Assembly (NCBI RefSeq): GCF_000003605.2
Contig: NW_003118938.1
Location: 52,311 to 68,593 of the forward strand
DNA length: 16,283 nt
Origin: Saccoglossus kowalevskii
Lineage: Eukaryota; Hemichordata; Enteropneusta; Harrimaniidae
Direction: 5' to 3'
Below, piece by piece: positions 1 through 8,849 of this stretch. The notes beneath the pieces were generated by a model. That model was not told the origin of the DNA, made no database searches, and saw only the letters and a list, made by a program, of their open reading frames with translations. Within the stretch, counting starts at the first letter, position 1. Each line of letters begins with the position of its first letter. A program made the position numbers and the translations under genes.

Positions 1-148
1 TAAAATAATTCTTTATTACAACCTTATAGAATGAATTACATATCTATTTTGGTTTATAAAACGTAATAAAGGTGTTAAAATAAACATAACAAGTTAGATA
101 TCTAAAATCTACTACATTACAGTTACATGTAATAATGTAAAAAAATTA

Positions 149-1000
149 TTAATGACCAATTAGGTGGTTTTCTCTAATGGTATTTGCTGTTTTTATAAAT
201 TTGACAAGCTCTGTTAGTAAATATTTGTTGTTTGTATTCAAAATATGAATGAATTTGTCTTTGTTTGTACAGTGTTAAAAATTGTTAATTTTCTTTGAAA
301 AATGTGAATATAACAACCCTCTTTCATCTGTGTAAAGTTTACATTTTGTGATGTAATGAAGTTGCATTTAGCACATTTTCTGTCCTCTGTTTTTATTATT
401 GGGTTTTTGTGCTTTCCCATCTCGATGTTTAGTCTAAGGGCACCGAGTCTCAATTTTGCTAATAGACCAATGTTTTCTTTATTATCAAGGATTTTAATGT
501 ATGGTTTAGTATTTATATTTTTCTTCAGTAAGGTATAAGTTTTTAGTTTTGAATCTGGTCTTTGATTATCTTGGTTCCATTTATAATTGTAATATTCAAT
601 CACTTTTTGTTTAAACTGGCCTTTCTTAATTGTTTCTAAATTCTTAATATCATACAGTTGTTTTATTTTATGCAGATTCATTAACCAAGTGTCATTATAT
701 TTGTTTTGTTGTTGATCTTTTATTGCATCATATACTAGACTGATTGGACCATTCTTTATAATATTTTGGTAGTATATGATTGCATTCAGTTGAATTTTCG
801 CTAGTAATGGTAGTCGTTCAATTTCCATTTTTCCGTACACATTTTGTCCCAGTACTCCAGTCTGCCATTGATTCCCTCAGATAATTTCAATTGTAAAAGC
901 ATGTTTAACTTATTTAATGTTAATACTGGTTTGATTGCTGCATCAGCTTTTTTGCTTTATCTACCAATCTTTCCATGGTCATTTTCATTGCCTCATTTGT
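149..1000 (-). pseudogene. LINE C-terminal region with Cys-rich motif
   Basis: The open block 840-238 reads as the region after the RT, with a long Lys/Tyr-rich stretch (KIKQLYDIKNLETIKKGQFK). It continues into LRLGALRLNIEMGKHKN and RKCAKCN, the start of the CX2C-H-C motif common at the C-terminus of such LINEs. A frameshift just after the first two cysteines disrupts the His/Cys half. The probable true C-terminus resumes in another frame (LLTELVKFIKTANTIREN) and ends at a TAA at 149-151. Its counterparts in LINE copies 2 and 3 show the same architecture. The remaining bases to position 1 are AT-rich 3' untranslated sequence. Confidence 0.72.
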
Positions 1001-1029
1001 ATTAAATGTTACCCATAGATATGTGAATT

Positions 1030-2277
1030 GGTTTGTTTTCTCAATTGTGTTTAGCCCATATGAGAATTCTGTATTTTATTACCATTTTTAGTGAAAATCA
1101 TATTTTTTGTTTTTCTCGTATTCAACAGTAAACCCCATTGTTTTGTATATTCATAAAGTGTGTCTTATGACCTTTGTAAGTCTTCTTTGTTCATAGCTGT
1201 TAGAACAATATCATCAGCGAATAGAAGTGAAGAGATGTTTTGACTATTTAGGTTTGGACTATTCATTGTACAGTTATCAATGTTGGCTACCAAGTCGTTT
1301 ATAAAAATGTTAAATAATGTTGGGCTCAATGGACACCCTTATTTGACACCTTGCATTTTAAAGCTCTTGGTCACTTTGTCATCTAATTTAATTTTGAATG
1401 ACATTCATATACATATGTTTTAGGACTCGATATGTATCACCACATATATTATTTTGTAATAATTTTATGAATAGTCCCCCTCTCCAAACTGTATCAAAAC
1501 ATTTTTTTAAGTCTATAAAGAAAGTGTACAAGGCTTCTTGTTTTTTTATTGGTATTTTTTGATCAGTGTATGTAATGTCAGTATATGATCAGTTGTTCTG
1601 TGATTGCGTCTAAAACTGGCTTGGTTTTTATGGGTAATGTTGCTGGTTTTAAGATGATGTGTTGTACGTTTATTTAAAATTATTGCAAATAATTTTCCAA
1701 TTGTGTTACTTGTTGATATGCCTCTGTAATTGACCGGGTCATATTTGTCGTCTTTTTTATGTACTGGTGTGATTATATTTGTGTTCCAACAATCTGGATA
1801 TTCTCCCTTTTGTAAAATATTAAAAATCTTTGGTAATGCTTCTCCTATTAATGGATGGCTATGCTTTAGCATTTCAGATGGGATGCCATCAATTCCAACT
1901 GATTTTCTTGTTTTTATCTTTTTCAAAACTTCATTGATTTCTTTAAGTGATATTTCAGCGTTCAACATATTATTCAGTGAATTCATATTTTCTAATTCCA
2001 TTAATAGTTTCTGTATTTCTGATTGACTCTTTTCTGAAGTACTAGTATTTTGACTGATATTCTGGAAATGGTTTATCCCATCATTGTATGGTATTTCAGA
2101 CACAATGCTGTCTTGTTTTCTCTTTGTGTATTGTCTTATTACCTCCCAAAATTTCACTGTGTTTTCTCCATTATCCAGGTAGTCTAATTTTTGTTTCATC
2201 ATTTGCCATCTTTCCTTTGAAAGTGTTTTGACATATTTTCTGAATAGTTTTCTTTCTTCGTGATATACTTTTCTCAA
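1030..2277 (-). pseudogene. LINE reverse transcriptase domain, stops and frameshifts
   Basis: RNA-templated DNA polymerase of the LINE. The open block 2277-1546 (243 residues) holds the N-terminal RT motifs: KSVGIDGIPSEMLK, then HKKDDKYDPVNYRGIS (NYRGIS at residues 183-188) and QASFRRNHRTTDHI (from residue 219). After a stop and frameshift at about 1546, motif A reads FFIDLKKCFDTVW near 1490-1530. Motif B reads QGVK-stop-GCPLSPTLFN near 1320-1350; its normal Gln codon is replaced by TAA at 1339-1341. The catalytic FADD box is at 1210-1221. At least two frameshifts and several stops make it non-functional. The TRKTKNMIF segment after FADD fits the thumb-proximal region. Confidence 0.88.
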
Positions 2278-2556
2278 GTTCTCGTCCTAAGGTCTACGTT
2301 GTATGTGCTTAGCAATAGTTTCTAGTTTCTTTCTTCATTTTCATACAGTTTGAGTCAGTGCATTTTACTTTACTTTTCTTAATGTTTTTTCTGTGTTTTG
2401 TCTTTTTATGTTACATTTTTTGGCAATGTTTTCTAATAAATTTTGAAATTTTTGGTGTTTTTTTGTAAAATCAGTTTCTGTAAATGACTTTATTAATTGT
2501 TCCCCTTCTTTTGTTTTAAGAAATATCTTGTAAATATCTGTTGCTGACTTCGTCCA

Positions 2557-3509
2557 TTAATAGCTTCCTGTGTGATTTTGCAGGTTTTTGTTCATGTTAA
2601 ACTTTGTTTCTGTAAATGTTGGCATTTGTATTGTTGTTGATATTGGACAGTGGTCACTTCCTGGTACTAATGTTTTGACTTTAACGTTCAAAATAAATTT
2701 ACTTAATCTATTGTCAGCTAGAAAGTAATCAACAGTGCTGGCACCTCCATTGTCCGCATGACAAGTAAAGTGACCAAGTATGTCACCATTATATCTACCA
2801 TTCAATATATGTAGTTGATTACTTTTACATAGTTGTATAAGGTGATCTCCAAAAGTATGTTTTCTTGTGTCCATATTGTTTCTTTTTTTCATATCATTAT
2901 CATAAATATAATTGTCTGGCATTGGAGTATAATTGTCCTCATCATATGTTATTGTGTCAATATTTTTTTTAGTTCTGGCATTAAAATCGCCTTGTATCAT
3001 TATTGTACCTTTCTCTTTGTAATTTTGTATTTCTTGTTCAATAGTCTGGTAAGGGTTCATGTCTATGTTATTCACATACCATGAGGAATCAGCTGGTGGG
3101 ACATACACCGTGCATAAATAAATATCTCTTATAAGATTTAACCATTGTGTAAAATGGCTGTATCACAGTAATACCAGGTCTTATTGATTTCTTTATATAC
3201 ATACTTATACCACCAGAGTTTTTCCATGCTTTACGATGTTGCCTGCGAATTGTGTGATGAACATAGTATTCTTCTGGTGTTGGAATTAAATCAATTGATT
3301 TCTGGTCTAGCCACGTTTCTGTAAAGGCATAGATGTGATAATAACTGTTTTGTTTTAGTGTCTATGTTTTGTGATATTTTTGGAATGTAATTATAACGTA
3401 ATCCATGTGAGTTCCAGTGTCCAATTGTCATTATGTTTTGTGTAATAACATTTTTCTTATATTTATTTCCTTTCATGGTTTTGTGCATTTTACCATTATT
3501 GTGTACCAC
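2557..3509 (-). pseudogene. LINE APE-type endonuclease domain, frameshifted
   Basis: In LINEs the apurinic/apyrimidinic-like endonuclease nicks target DNA to prime reverse transcription. The domain starts near 3420 with ITQNIMTIGHWNSHGLR (first beta strand and conserved Asn). The catalytic-Glu motif AFTETWLDQ lies near 3300-3325 in a shifted frame, so a frameshift or small deletion separates them. The reading then moves into the longest open block (3108 to 2557, 183 residues). That block holds QGDFNAR at residues 39-45 (about 2974-2994), STVDYFLA with Asp near residue 127, and the terminal GSDHCPI at residues 150-156 (about 2641-2661), the SDH catalytic signature of this nuclease family. All main catalytic motifs can be seen but not in one frame. 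The Met at 3108 is not a real start. Confidence 0.88.
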
Positions 3510-3566
3510 TGCCTCTTGACCTGAGTTGTGCTAGTTGTTTTTTGAGGTTGTTTATAGAGAAAGGGT

Positions 3567-4671
3567 CACGTCATATCTGAATATACCGTTCGGTGATACA
3601 TGGGAAAATACTATTTATTTTACATGAAATAATGCATAGATTCCTATTAAAATTGTATTAAAATTTTGTAACACAATTTGTTTTAAATGAATGTGACTGG
3701 TAAAATCCCCAAAAGGTGATGGCATATATCCAAATTCATAAGTAGCATTTTTGAAACAAAATATTGTGATAAAATGTTCACCCTATTTAATGGGTCGAAA
3801 TACTTGCGACAACTTAAGTTTAAGGTGTTCGTTTGTTTTCAGGTGACATCATAGCCAAAAAGATTGAAGTCAGCTGATCTGTCGGTCAATGACCTGGTAC
3901 TCATACGGGATGTCACTCTTAGCTTATTTGTTGCGTGGTTTTATCTATTAAATGAACGTATGATTACACGTACACAATCACATAGTTATGAATGAGGATG
4001 TAATCTACTGTTCAGAGGTCACAAAGCGTAAAGCTGTACGTGATTCACTGTATACTACATGTAGTAATGTATGGAAGCTTATTCGCCCACAGTTATTAGG
4101 AGTGCGCCCCCCTGTTATAACCAATCACATGATAATGTTTTGTCAGGGTTGGAAGTGTTTTGACTCTCGTCGTGGTGAAGCCGGCAATATGGTAAGCAAA
4201 TAGACTTTAATTACCACCATGAACTGCTCTCAGCGGGTGTTACCTTGCAAATATCTCAGACTAGTAATATCTTACTAGTTTGGGATGTGTGCTTGTGTAC
4301 TCGGTGTCACTGTCACCAGGGAGCTGTAACGAGACTCAACCGTTGTCTACAAGATCGAGACGGCATATCGGAACTCGTATCGGACACATACGGTAGTTGG
4401 TAGTATGTGTGGAGTTGAACATGTTGAGCAAAATAATTCTGTACTTCGAAAATCTTGAAAAAAATCACACATTTCAACAGTCAGCTCATAATAACTAAGT
4501 GAAACAAATGAACACCACAGTACGTGTAGCATCTCTCGATCTTGCCACAGTTTATAATGGTCGGCCCCTTATAGTGCTTGGAAAGTGCTGATATACACGC
4601 CCCTTTAAAACAATACCGGTAACCTACTTTCCATTTTGTTAAAGTAAATCTCTTACCTGTTTTAATATGCA
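3567..4671. other. Unassigned spacer, CpG-elevated from about 3.78 kb
   Basis: No convincing protein-coding gene. Bases 3567-3780 are plain AT-rich DNA. From about 3780 to 4400 CpG dinucleotides become frequent compared with neighbours. The segment holds a CCAAT box, a splice-donor-like GTAAGC, a TACATGTA at 4056-4063, a hairpin at 4260-4279 (8-bp arms, 4-nt loop) and a TACCGGTA at 4614-4621. The 71-residue open frame at 3988-4203 has no recognisable domain. The segment could be the upstream promoter region of MFSD12 or an independent regulatory element. Confidence 0.5.
4056..4192 (+). promoter_or_regulatory. Candidate promoter with possible 5' noncoding exon
   Basis: CCAATCA lies at 4121-4127 in CpG-elevated sequence. 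About 65 bp downstream, ATG|GTAAGC makes a good splice donor (GT at 4192-4193). A matching acceptor, a pyrimidine tract ending in CTAG at 8691-8694, lies just upstream of the MFSD12 start codon. These could join as a noncoding first exon plus an intron of about 4.5 kb. If so, the ATG at the donor would run into a stop at once and would not be the translation start. This is inference; there is no TATA box or transcript evidence. Confidence 0.22.
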
Positions 4672-5191
4672 ACTACTTCTATCATACACATACCGGTATG
4701 TGCTATGTGCTATGTACAATTTAAACAGCAATTCTAGGCACTGATTTGACGCTGAAGTAGTGCTAGATGTAGATAACATTCTACAATAGGTTACACACTT
4801 TGTTTTCACATATACATAAGTTGTAACTAGAAATATAAACATCAGTTGCAAATCAGAGGAATGATTGTCCATCACCTTGTCACTATCGCTTTTTGACAAA
4901 CTAATACGACCGATACTTGTTTATGGTAGTGACTACTTCTATCATACACATACCGGTATGTGCTATGTGCTATGTACAATTTAAACAGCAATTCCAGGCA
5001 CTGATTTGACGCTGAAGTAGTGCTAGATGTAGATAACATTCTACAATAGGTTACACACTTTGTTTTCACATATACATAAGTTGTAACTAGAAATATAAAC
5101 ATCGGTTGCAAATCAGAGGAATGATTGTCCATCACCTTGTCACTATCGCTTTTTGACAAACTAATACAACCGATACTTGTTTATGGTAGTG
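4672..5191. repeat. 260-bp tandem duplication, two copies
   Basis: Copy 1 is 4672-4931 and copy 2 is 4932-5191, directly adjacent with no spacer. I count three mismatches across 260 positions (about 99% identity). Each copy contains a 16-bp perfect palindrome CACATACCGGTATGTG, a 100-bp module that recurs inverted at 6973-7072, and about 80 bp at the right end that codes for the beginning of LINE copy 2 (SLSLFDKLI..PILVYGS). Only copy 2 reads on into the rest of the LINE. The unit therefore already contained the module-LINE junction before it was duplicated. The near-identical open frames on the minus strand at 4639-4899 and 4872-5159 are products of this repeat, not paralogous genes. Confidence 0.95.
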
Positions 5192-5943
5192 ATGTATGGG
5201 GTGACGAGTTCTCATCCAAATCACCAGTTGAGGACATTAATGTTCAATACTGTCGATATCTCCTTCAAGTTTCCCAAAGAACCCCAATTATGGGAATTTA
5301 CAGCGAGTTAGGGAGATACCCTTTGGATATATTTATTAAAAATCAATTAATAAAATATTACAACCGCATTCAAAATACCAAAAATGTTTTTCTTAAAGAA
5401 GCTTTTTCAGTTAATAAAAGCCTAAAAACTAAGTGTTATTTTGAAATTACAGACTTGCTGAAGAATATCAAACAGGAATGTTTAATTTATAAAAAGCGAT
5501 AAATTAACTTCAGCAGAAATAAATATCAAGTCCACCCTCAAACATAAATTTACATCCCATTGGAAAGAAGAAATCCATAGTGATATTCGTGAAAAGTCTG
5601 AGGGAAAAAACAAACTCAGAACTTACAGAACATTTAAATTCAATATATATGTACTCCACTCAGTAACAGGGTTTGTGACATGTGTAACCAAGATACCATT
5701 GAAAATGAATTTCATTTTATGGTGGAGTGTCCCAAATACAGAAATAGATGCAGTGTTCTGTTTGATACGGCGGCTGATGTGATTGACTCCTTTCACAACC
5801 TGCCTCCTGAAGAACAGTTCACTGCACTGTTAAATAATGATAGTATTGTTATCCAGGTAGCACAGTATATCAACAAGTGCTTTGAAATTAGACAAATTTT
5901 GTTTTATTATTTTTATTTCTCCATTAATATTCTGTTTTTGTAG
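5125..5943 (+). pseudogene. LINE ORF2 C-terminal fragment (copy 2)
   Basis: Two open blocks belong to one broken frame. 5125-5502 covers the post-RT region, with the YGSDVWG motif near residues 19-26 and ELGRYPLDIF further on. 5680-5943 covers the Cys-rich end, where CDMCN and the ENEFHF..ECPKY His/Cys pair are complete. A frameshift near 5495 separates them. About 40 residues expected between the LRTYRTF segment and the first Cys pair are missing, which looks like an internal deletion near 5645-5665. In-frame TGA lies just upstream of 5125, so the left block has no natural start. The final stop TAG is at 5941-5943. Confidence 0.8.
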
Positions 5944-6044
5944 TTTAGTTTATTTTTATTTTTTTTATTTTTTTTTTTTTATTCCTTATTAGTGTATTAA
6001 TACATTAATACTGTATACTTTTACTATTATCTGTAACCATTGCC

Positions 6045-6064
6045 ACTCACTCCAGGGAGTGAGT
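6045..6064 (+). repeat. LINE 3'-UTR hairpin
   Basis: Nine-base arms ACTCACTCC and GGAGTGAGT with a two-base loop, directly before the TAAATA-rich tail of LINE copy 2. LINE copy 3 has a comparable hairpin at the same relative place. LINE 3' stem-loops can serve as the recognition site for their own reverse transcriptase; that role here is inferred from position. Confidence 0.6.
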
Positions 6065-6098
6065 AAGTGTTAATAAATAAATAAAATAAATAAAAAAG

Positions 6099-6972
6099 AC
6101 GTGTCTACAAATCAGCATTTGTCCATGTTGTTTAAACACCGCAATCGATGGAGAAGCAAGGAGTCGCAAAACCAGTTGAATGAGAACAAAAGTTGTCGAT
6201 TTGTATTTTCGTGGAGATCGTAGATCAAACACACTACTAAAAACCTTTAGAGGGTTTTTGTATGGTAAGGAACATAAATACAAAGAAATACAAATACCAT
6301 AAAATATAGTAAATATATAATATTTTCAAACGGTTTGTTACCACCGAGGGTATCCTGCCAGGAAAGCGCAAGAGCGCCCAATCTGCGACTAAAAAACTAA
6401 CTGAGAAAGTTATAGACTATGTTGAATATTATAAAACGTAGAGACCGAGCATTTACGAATGGGAAATTCAACAAAAACAAGAACCCTACCCTGACTTGTG
6501 ACTTGTTTCTAGTGATAAGCTGTTTAAACCAATTATTTGGTGGTACATCGTCAAGATTAATAATCGAATAACACCCATTCTACTTATGTATTCAACTTCA
6601 TTATTGATATACTGGACGAAGTCTTCATAGGACATTTGTTACAGGCACCTTTCAGTTATATGGAATGGCGTGATACGGATATTTCCATAGTAGGAATTAA
6701 TGCACTTTGATCAACAATTCTGCAATGATCAGTCGGTCAGCTGGTTCTGTAAAATAACTAACGTTCTTTACAGTGCTGCAACTTTATGTGCCCCTCTCAC
6801 TGAAATAACATGTTACGCAACACAGTCCCTTGTTGAGGGGATGTGGATGCAAATTGAGAGCCTCAATCGTTTATTGGAGGAGAAATTCAAAACTAATGTA
6901 CTGCCACTTTTATGGGTGGAGCTTCCTTCTGATGTGCTTGAAATTGCAGACATGTTGTCTGCGTTATTTTTA
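6099..6972. other. Unassigned spacer with weak coding-like fragments
   Basis: No recognised gene. On the plus strand the frame from about 6355 to 6495 reads LPGKRKSAQSATKKLTEKVI, then (after a TAG at about 6438) RPSIYEWEIQQKQEPYPDL and a stop. The basic start, amphipathic middle and single internal stop look more like a relic of coding sequence than random translation, but I cannot assign a family. A second block, about 6700-6960, reads with mixed composition (SLVEGMWMQIESLNRLLEEK) and then runs into the 100-bp module. Neither block has splice or start signals that convince me. A small hairpin lies at 6946-6962. Confidence 0.4.
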
Positions 6973-7072
6973 ACAACTTATGTATATGTGAAAACAAAGT
7001 GTGTAATCTATTGTAGAATGTTATCTACATCTAGCACTACTTCAGCGTCAAATCAGTGCCTGGAATTGCTGT
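6973..7072 (-). repeat. Third copy of the 100-bp dispersed module, inverted
   Basis: This stretch is the reverse complement of 4725-4824 (and of the matching part of the second tandem copy). I see two differences from copy 1 and one from copy 2. The match begins and ends sharply; outside it the sequences are unrelated. The 16-bp palindrome present beside the module at 4.7 kb is absent here. Directly flanking are GCGTTA at 6961-6966 and TAACGC at 7072-7077, which are inverted repeats of each other but only 6 bp long. Near-identity implies recent copying or conversion. No protein relationship is claimed. Confidence 0.9.
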
Positions 7073-7321
7073 AACGCTTTCTCACATGAGTTTTATTGAG
7101 GACCACAATTCAAGTAATCAAATCAGAACTGTTTTAATAGTTATGAAAACAGCTGTCAACTACTGGTATCCATTTATTTACTTTGAGATGTAAAAATTTC
7201 AATTTTTTTTTTTTGGGGGGGGGGGGATTACAGTAATAACCATTTTTACCTATTGCTATACTGAGCAATATTTTATTCAAAACTAAAATTCTCTAGTTTT
7301 TCAACTGTTGAATCAATTTCA

Positions 7322-7353
7322 TGTAGTGTAGTGTAGTGTAGTGTAGTGTAGTG
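7322..7353 (+). repeat. TGTAG pentanucleotide microsatellite
   Basis: Six perfect TGTAG units plus two bases. It is interstitial and its unit is unlike the usual metazoan telomere repeat TTAGGG, so it is an ordinary microsatellite. Confidence 0.95.
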
Positions 7354-8101
7354 AAGAAATCAGAAAGCTGTAACAACTAGTACTTATCTAATTACTGTAT
7401 TTGCTCTATTAGTAGCATTTCTGTAAATAACAGACGTGTGTCTATGGTCAAAATAAAGTATATTTTAAAGACTTTGTATATAATGAATGCAATCTTGGTT
7501 TACACGTCTTTCATTGGAGATGTGCTTCTAAGACACTATTTGGATTTTTGGTTCGCAAGTTACTTTCAGATTATGCATAGTTAATAACAGACTCTGAATA
7601 TCAATTTCTAAGAATAAAAAAAATTATGTAAAGTTGTGAAAATTTTTAAAGCTGTCATAAATAAAAACATTCTTTAAGATTACTATTTCTCCATCTAACA
7701 GTTGAGCTACAATGCAACTCAAAAGTGTGTTTTTATTATGCATATCAAGTAGGATAATAATATGATGTATGATCATGTGGATTGATCACAAATTAAAACA
7801 CAAATTTCTAGAAATACTCTTTTTTTGTACTAAGACAGTATGAGAGCGTGTCTGAATGTGTGTGTGTGGGGGGGGGGGCAGTCAATTGCTGTTTTTTCCA
7901 GATGTTCACGTCTTTCATATCTTCTTAGTGCCTTTGTTTTTTTAAATAAAAACATTTGTATTTGAAATGCATATGTTTATACATAAGACCATATCAAACA
8001 TGATGGCATTATGATGACCACCATAATCTTGTACCCTAGTTTAATTAAAAAATCCAAATTATTTTGTGATGCTATGTCAAATTTGCACCAAATTATTCTG
8101 T

Positions 8102-8124
8102 GATGCTATATGTAATATAGCATC
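8102..8124. repeat. Short perfect hairpin
   Basis: Arms GATGCTATA and TATAGCATC surround the loop TGTAA. The left arm overlaps the second of two 20-bp direct repeats that end at 8075 and 8109. No function can be read from it. Confidence 0.7.
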
Positions 8125-8690
8125 TATAACTATATGTAATATATTGTAAGTTGGAATTTTGGGGTAAAAAGCCAAACTGGGAAATGCTGCACTGCAATCA
8201 TGAGGTATCTTTTATTTACACTGGTAGCTAGACACACTAGATTTAAAGGGAATCACTGTTAATTTTTAATGTAATTGGTAGCACGATGGTACCTGTAGAT
8301 TTAGAATTCCAAATGCAATTTTGCAACATATTGAATAAAAAAAACTTGTTCCACTGAATATCCAGACACTGTAACATTTAGAACAACAGTAAATGAGCAC
8401 AGCATTCATGCTTCTGTATTTTTTACGTTTGAATTTCAAAGTCCAAATAGCTGTCTTAGGCGATACAACCATTGCATCATGCTATGAATATTATCAGATT
8501 GGTGACTAGATGTACCTGTTTATGATCAAGAGATAGTTATACCACACCTAGGATTGAAACATGATTTTAACGTAATCATAATCAAGTGGTTTGAAAGTTT
8601 TGTCATATTATCTTACCTTCAAATTGAAAATATATCCACCATTTACTGGTTCAATTTATAATGATGTAATATTTTTAATTCTGTTTATTT

Positions 8691-8694
8691 CTAG
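8691..8694 (+). other. Possible splice acceptor upstream of MFSD12 start
   Basis: A pyrimidine-rich tract ends in CTAG, 33 bases before the start codon. If used, exon 1 as described would be the second exon, with a 33-base 5'-UTR portion, joined to an upstream noncoding exon. Confidence 0.35.
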
Positions 8695-8727
8695 ATCTGA
8701 ATCAGCAAATCAACATTCATATAAAGC

Positions 8728-8849
8728 ATGGATAGGTTACCAATATTAAAGCGATACGCCTATGGTGTTGGTCATGTACAGAACGACTTGTGTGCCTCTT
8801 TATGGTTCAGTTATTTACTTATTTATTTTCACACTGTCCTATCTTTCAG
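8728..8849 (+). CDS. MFSD12: MFSD12 coding exon 1 (start codon, TM1)
   Basis: The protein begins [17 protein letters not shown] and continues through the first membrane helix to LSF. The ATG has A at -3 and G at +4, and an in-frame TAA sits two codons upstream (8722-8724), which supports this start. The N-terminus is shorter than in the human protein, whose Pro/Ala-rich leader is absent. The exon ends ..TTCAG with two bases of a Ser codon; donor GTAAGA starts at 8850. Confidence 0.93.

Larger units (their letters stand above)
1..3566 (-). mobile_element. Decayed non-LTR retrotransposon (LINE), copy 1
   Basis: The minus strand encodes, in order from about 3509 down to 149, an APE-type endonuclease, a reverse transcriptase with FADD box, and a C-terminal Cys-rich domain. 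This order is that of ORF2 in APE-containing LINEs (I/Jockey/CR1-like groups). The reading frame is broken repeatedly by frameshifts and stops, so the copy is dead. The 3' side (low coordinates) reaches the window edge, so the tail and target-site duplication are not visible. The 5' boundary is uncertain: the 60 bases above 3509 still read as a Lys/Gln/Leu-rich peptide on the minus strand, but no ORF1 is seen. The clade is inferred from domain order and the C-terminal motif only. Confidence 0.88.
5112..6098 (+). mobile_element. 5'-truncated LINE, copy 2
   Basis: Only the last part of the LINE ORF2 remains. The region after the RT reads LFDKLIQPILVYGSDVWG, then a block ending in SELGRYPLDIF, a familiar pattern downstream of RT in APE LINEs. 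The frame shifts near 5495, then resumes with SHWKEEIHSDIREK and NKLRTYRTF. The Cys-rich end follows as CDMCNQDTIENEFHF..ECPKY. The untranslated end holds a T-rich stretch (5944-5990), a perfect hairpin at 6045-6064 (9-bp arms, 2-nt loop) and an AATAAATAAA-type tail to about 6098. No target-site duplication was found; the 5' edge lies inside the tandem duplication, which may have erased it. Confidence 0.85.
7078..8694. other. AT-rich upstream region of MFSD12, no gene seen
   Basis: Open frames are short and lack domains. Contents: a 12-base G tract at 7215-7226 preceded by a T tract, a TGTAG microsatellite at 7322-7353, a GT run passing into 11 G at 7868-7878, two 20-bp direct repeats 34 bp apart (8056-8075 and 8090-8109), and a 9-bp-arm hairpin at 8102-8124. 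If MFSD12 has an upstream noncoding exon, most of this would be its first intron; otherwise it is 5' flank. Confidence 0.5.

Noticed and set aside
356-538. Plus-strand open frame of 60 residues, hydrophobic
   Set aside because: It is the antisense shadow of the LINE C-terminal region on the minus strand; the same holds for frames at 1730-2026 and 2833-3084.
4639-5159. Two near-identical minus-strand open frames of 86 and 95 residues, and a third similar end at 6973-7072, as a small gene family
   Set aside because: The likeness is fully explained by the 260-bp tandem repeat and the 100-bp module. The frames have no shared start context, no domain, and flanks that differ.
7322-7353. Telomere-like repeat
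   Set aside because: The unit TGTAG does not match the animal telomere repeat and the array has only six units.
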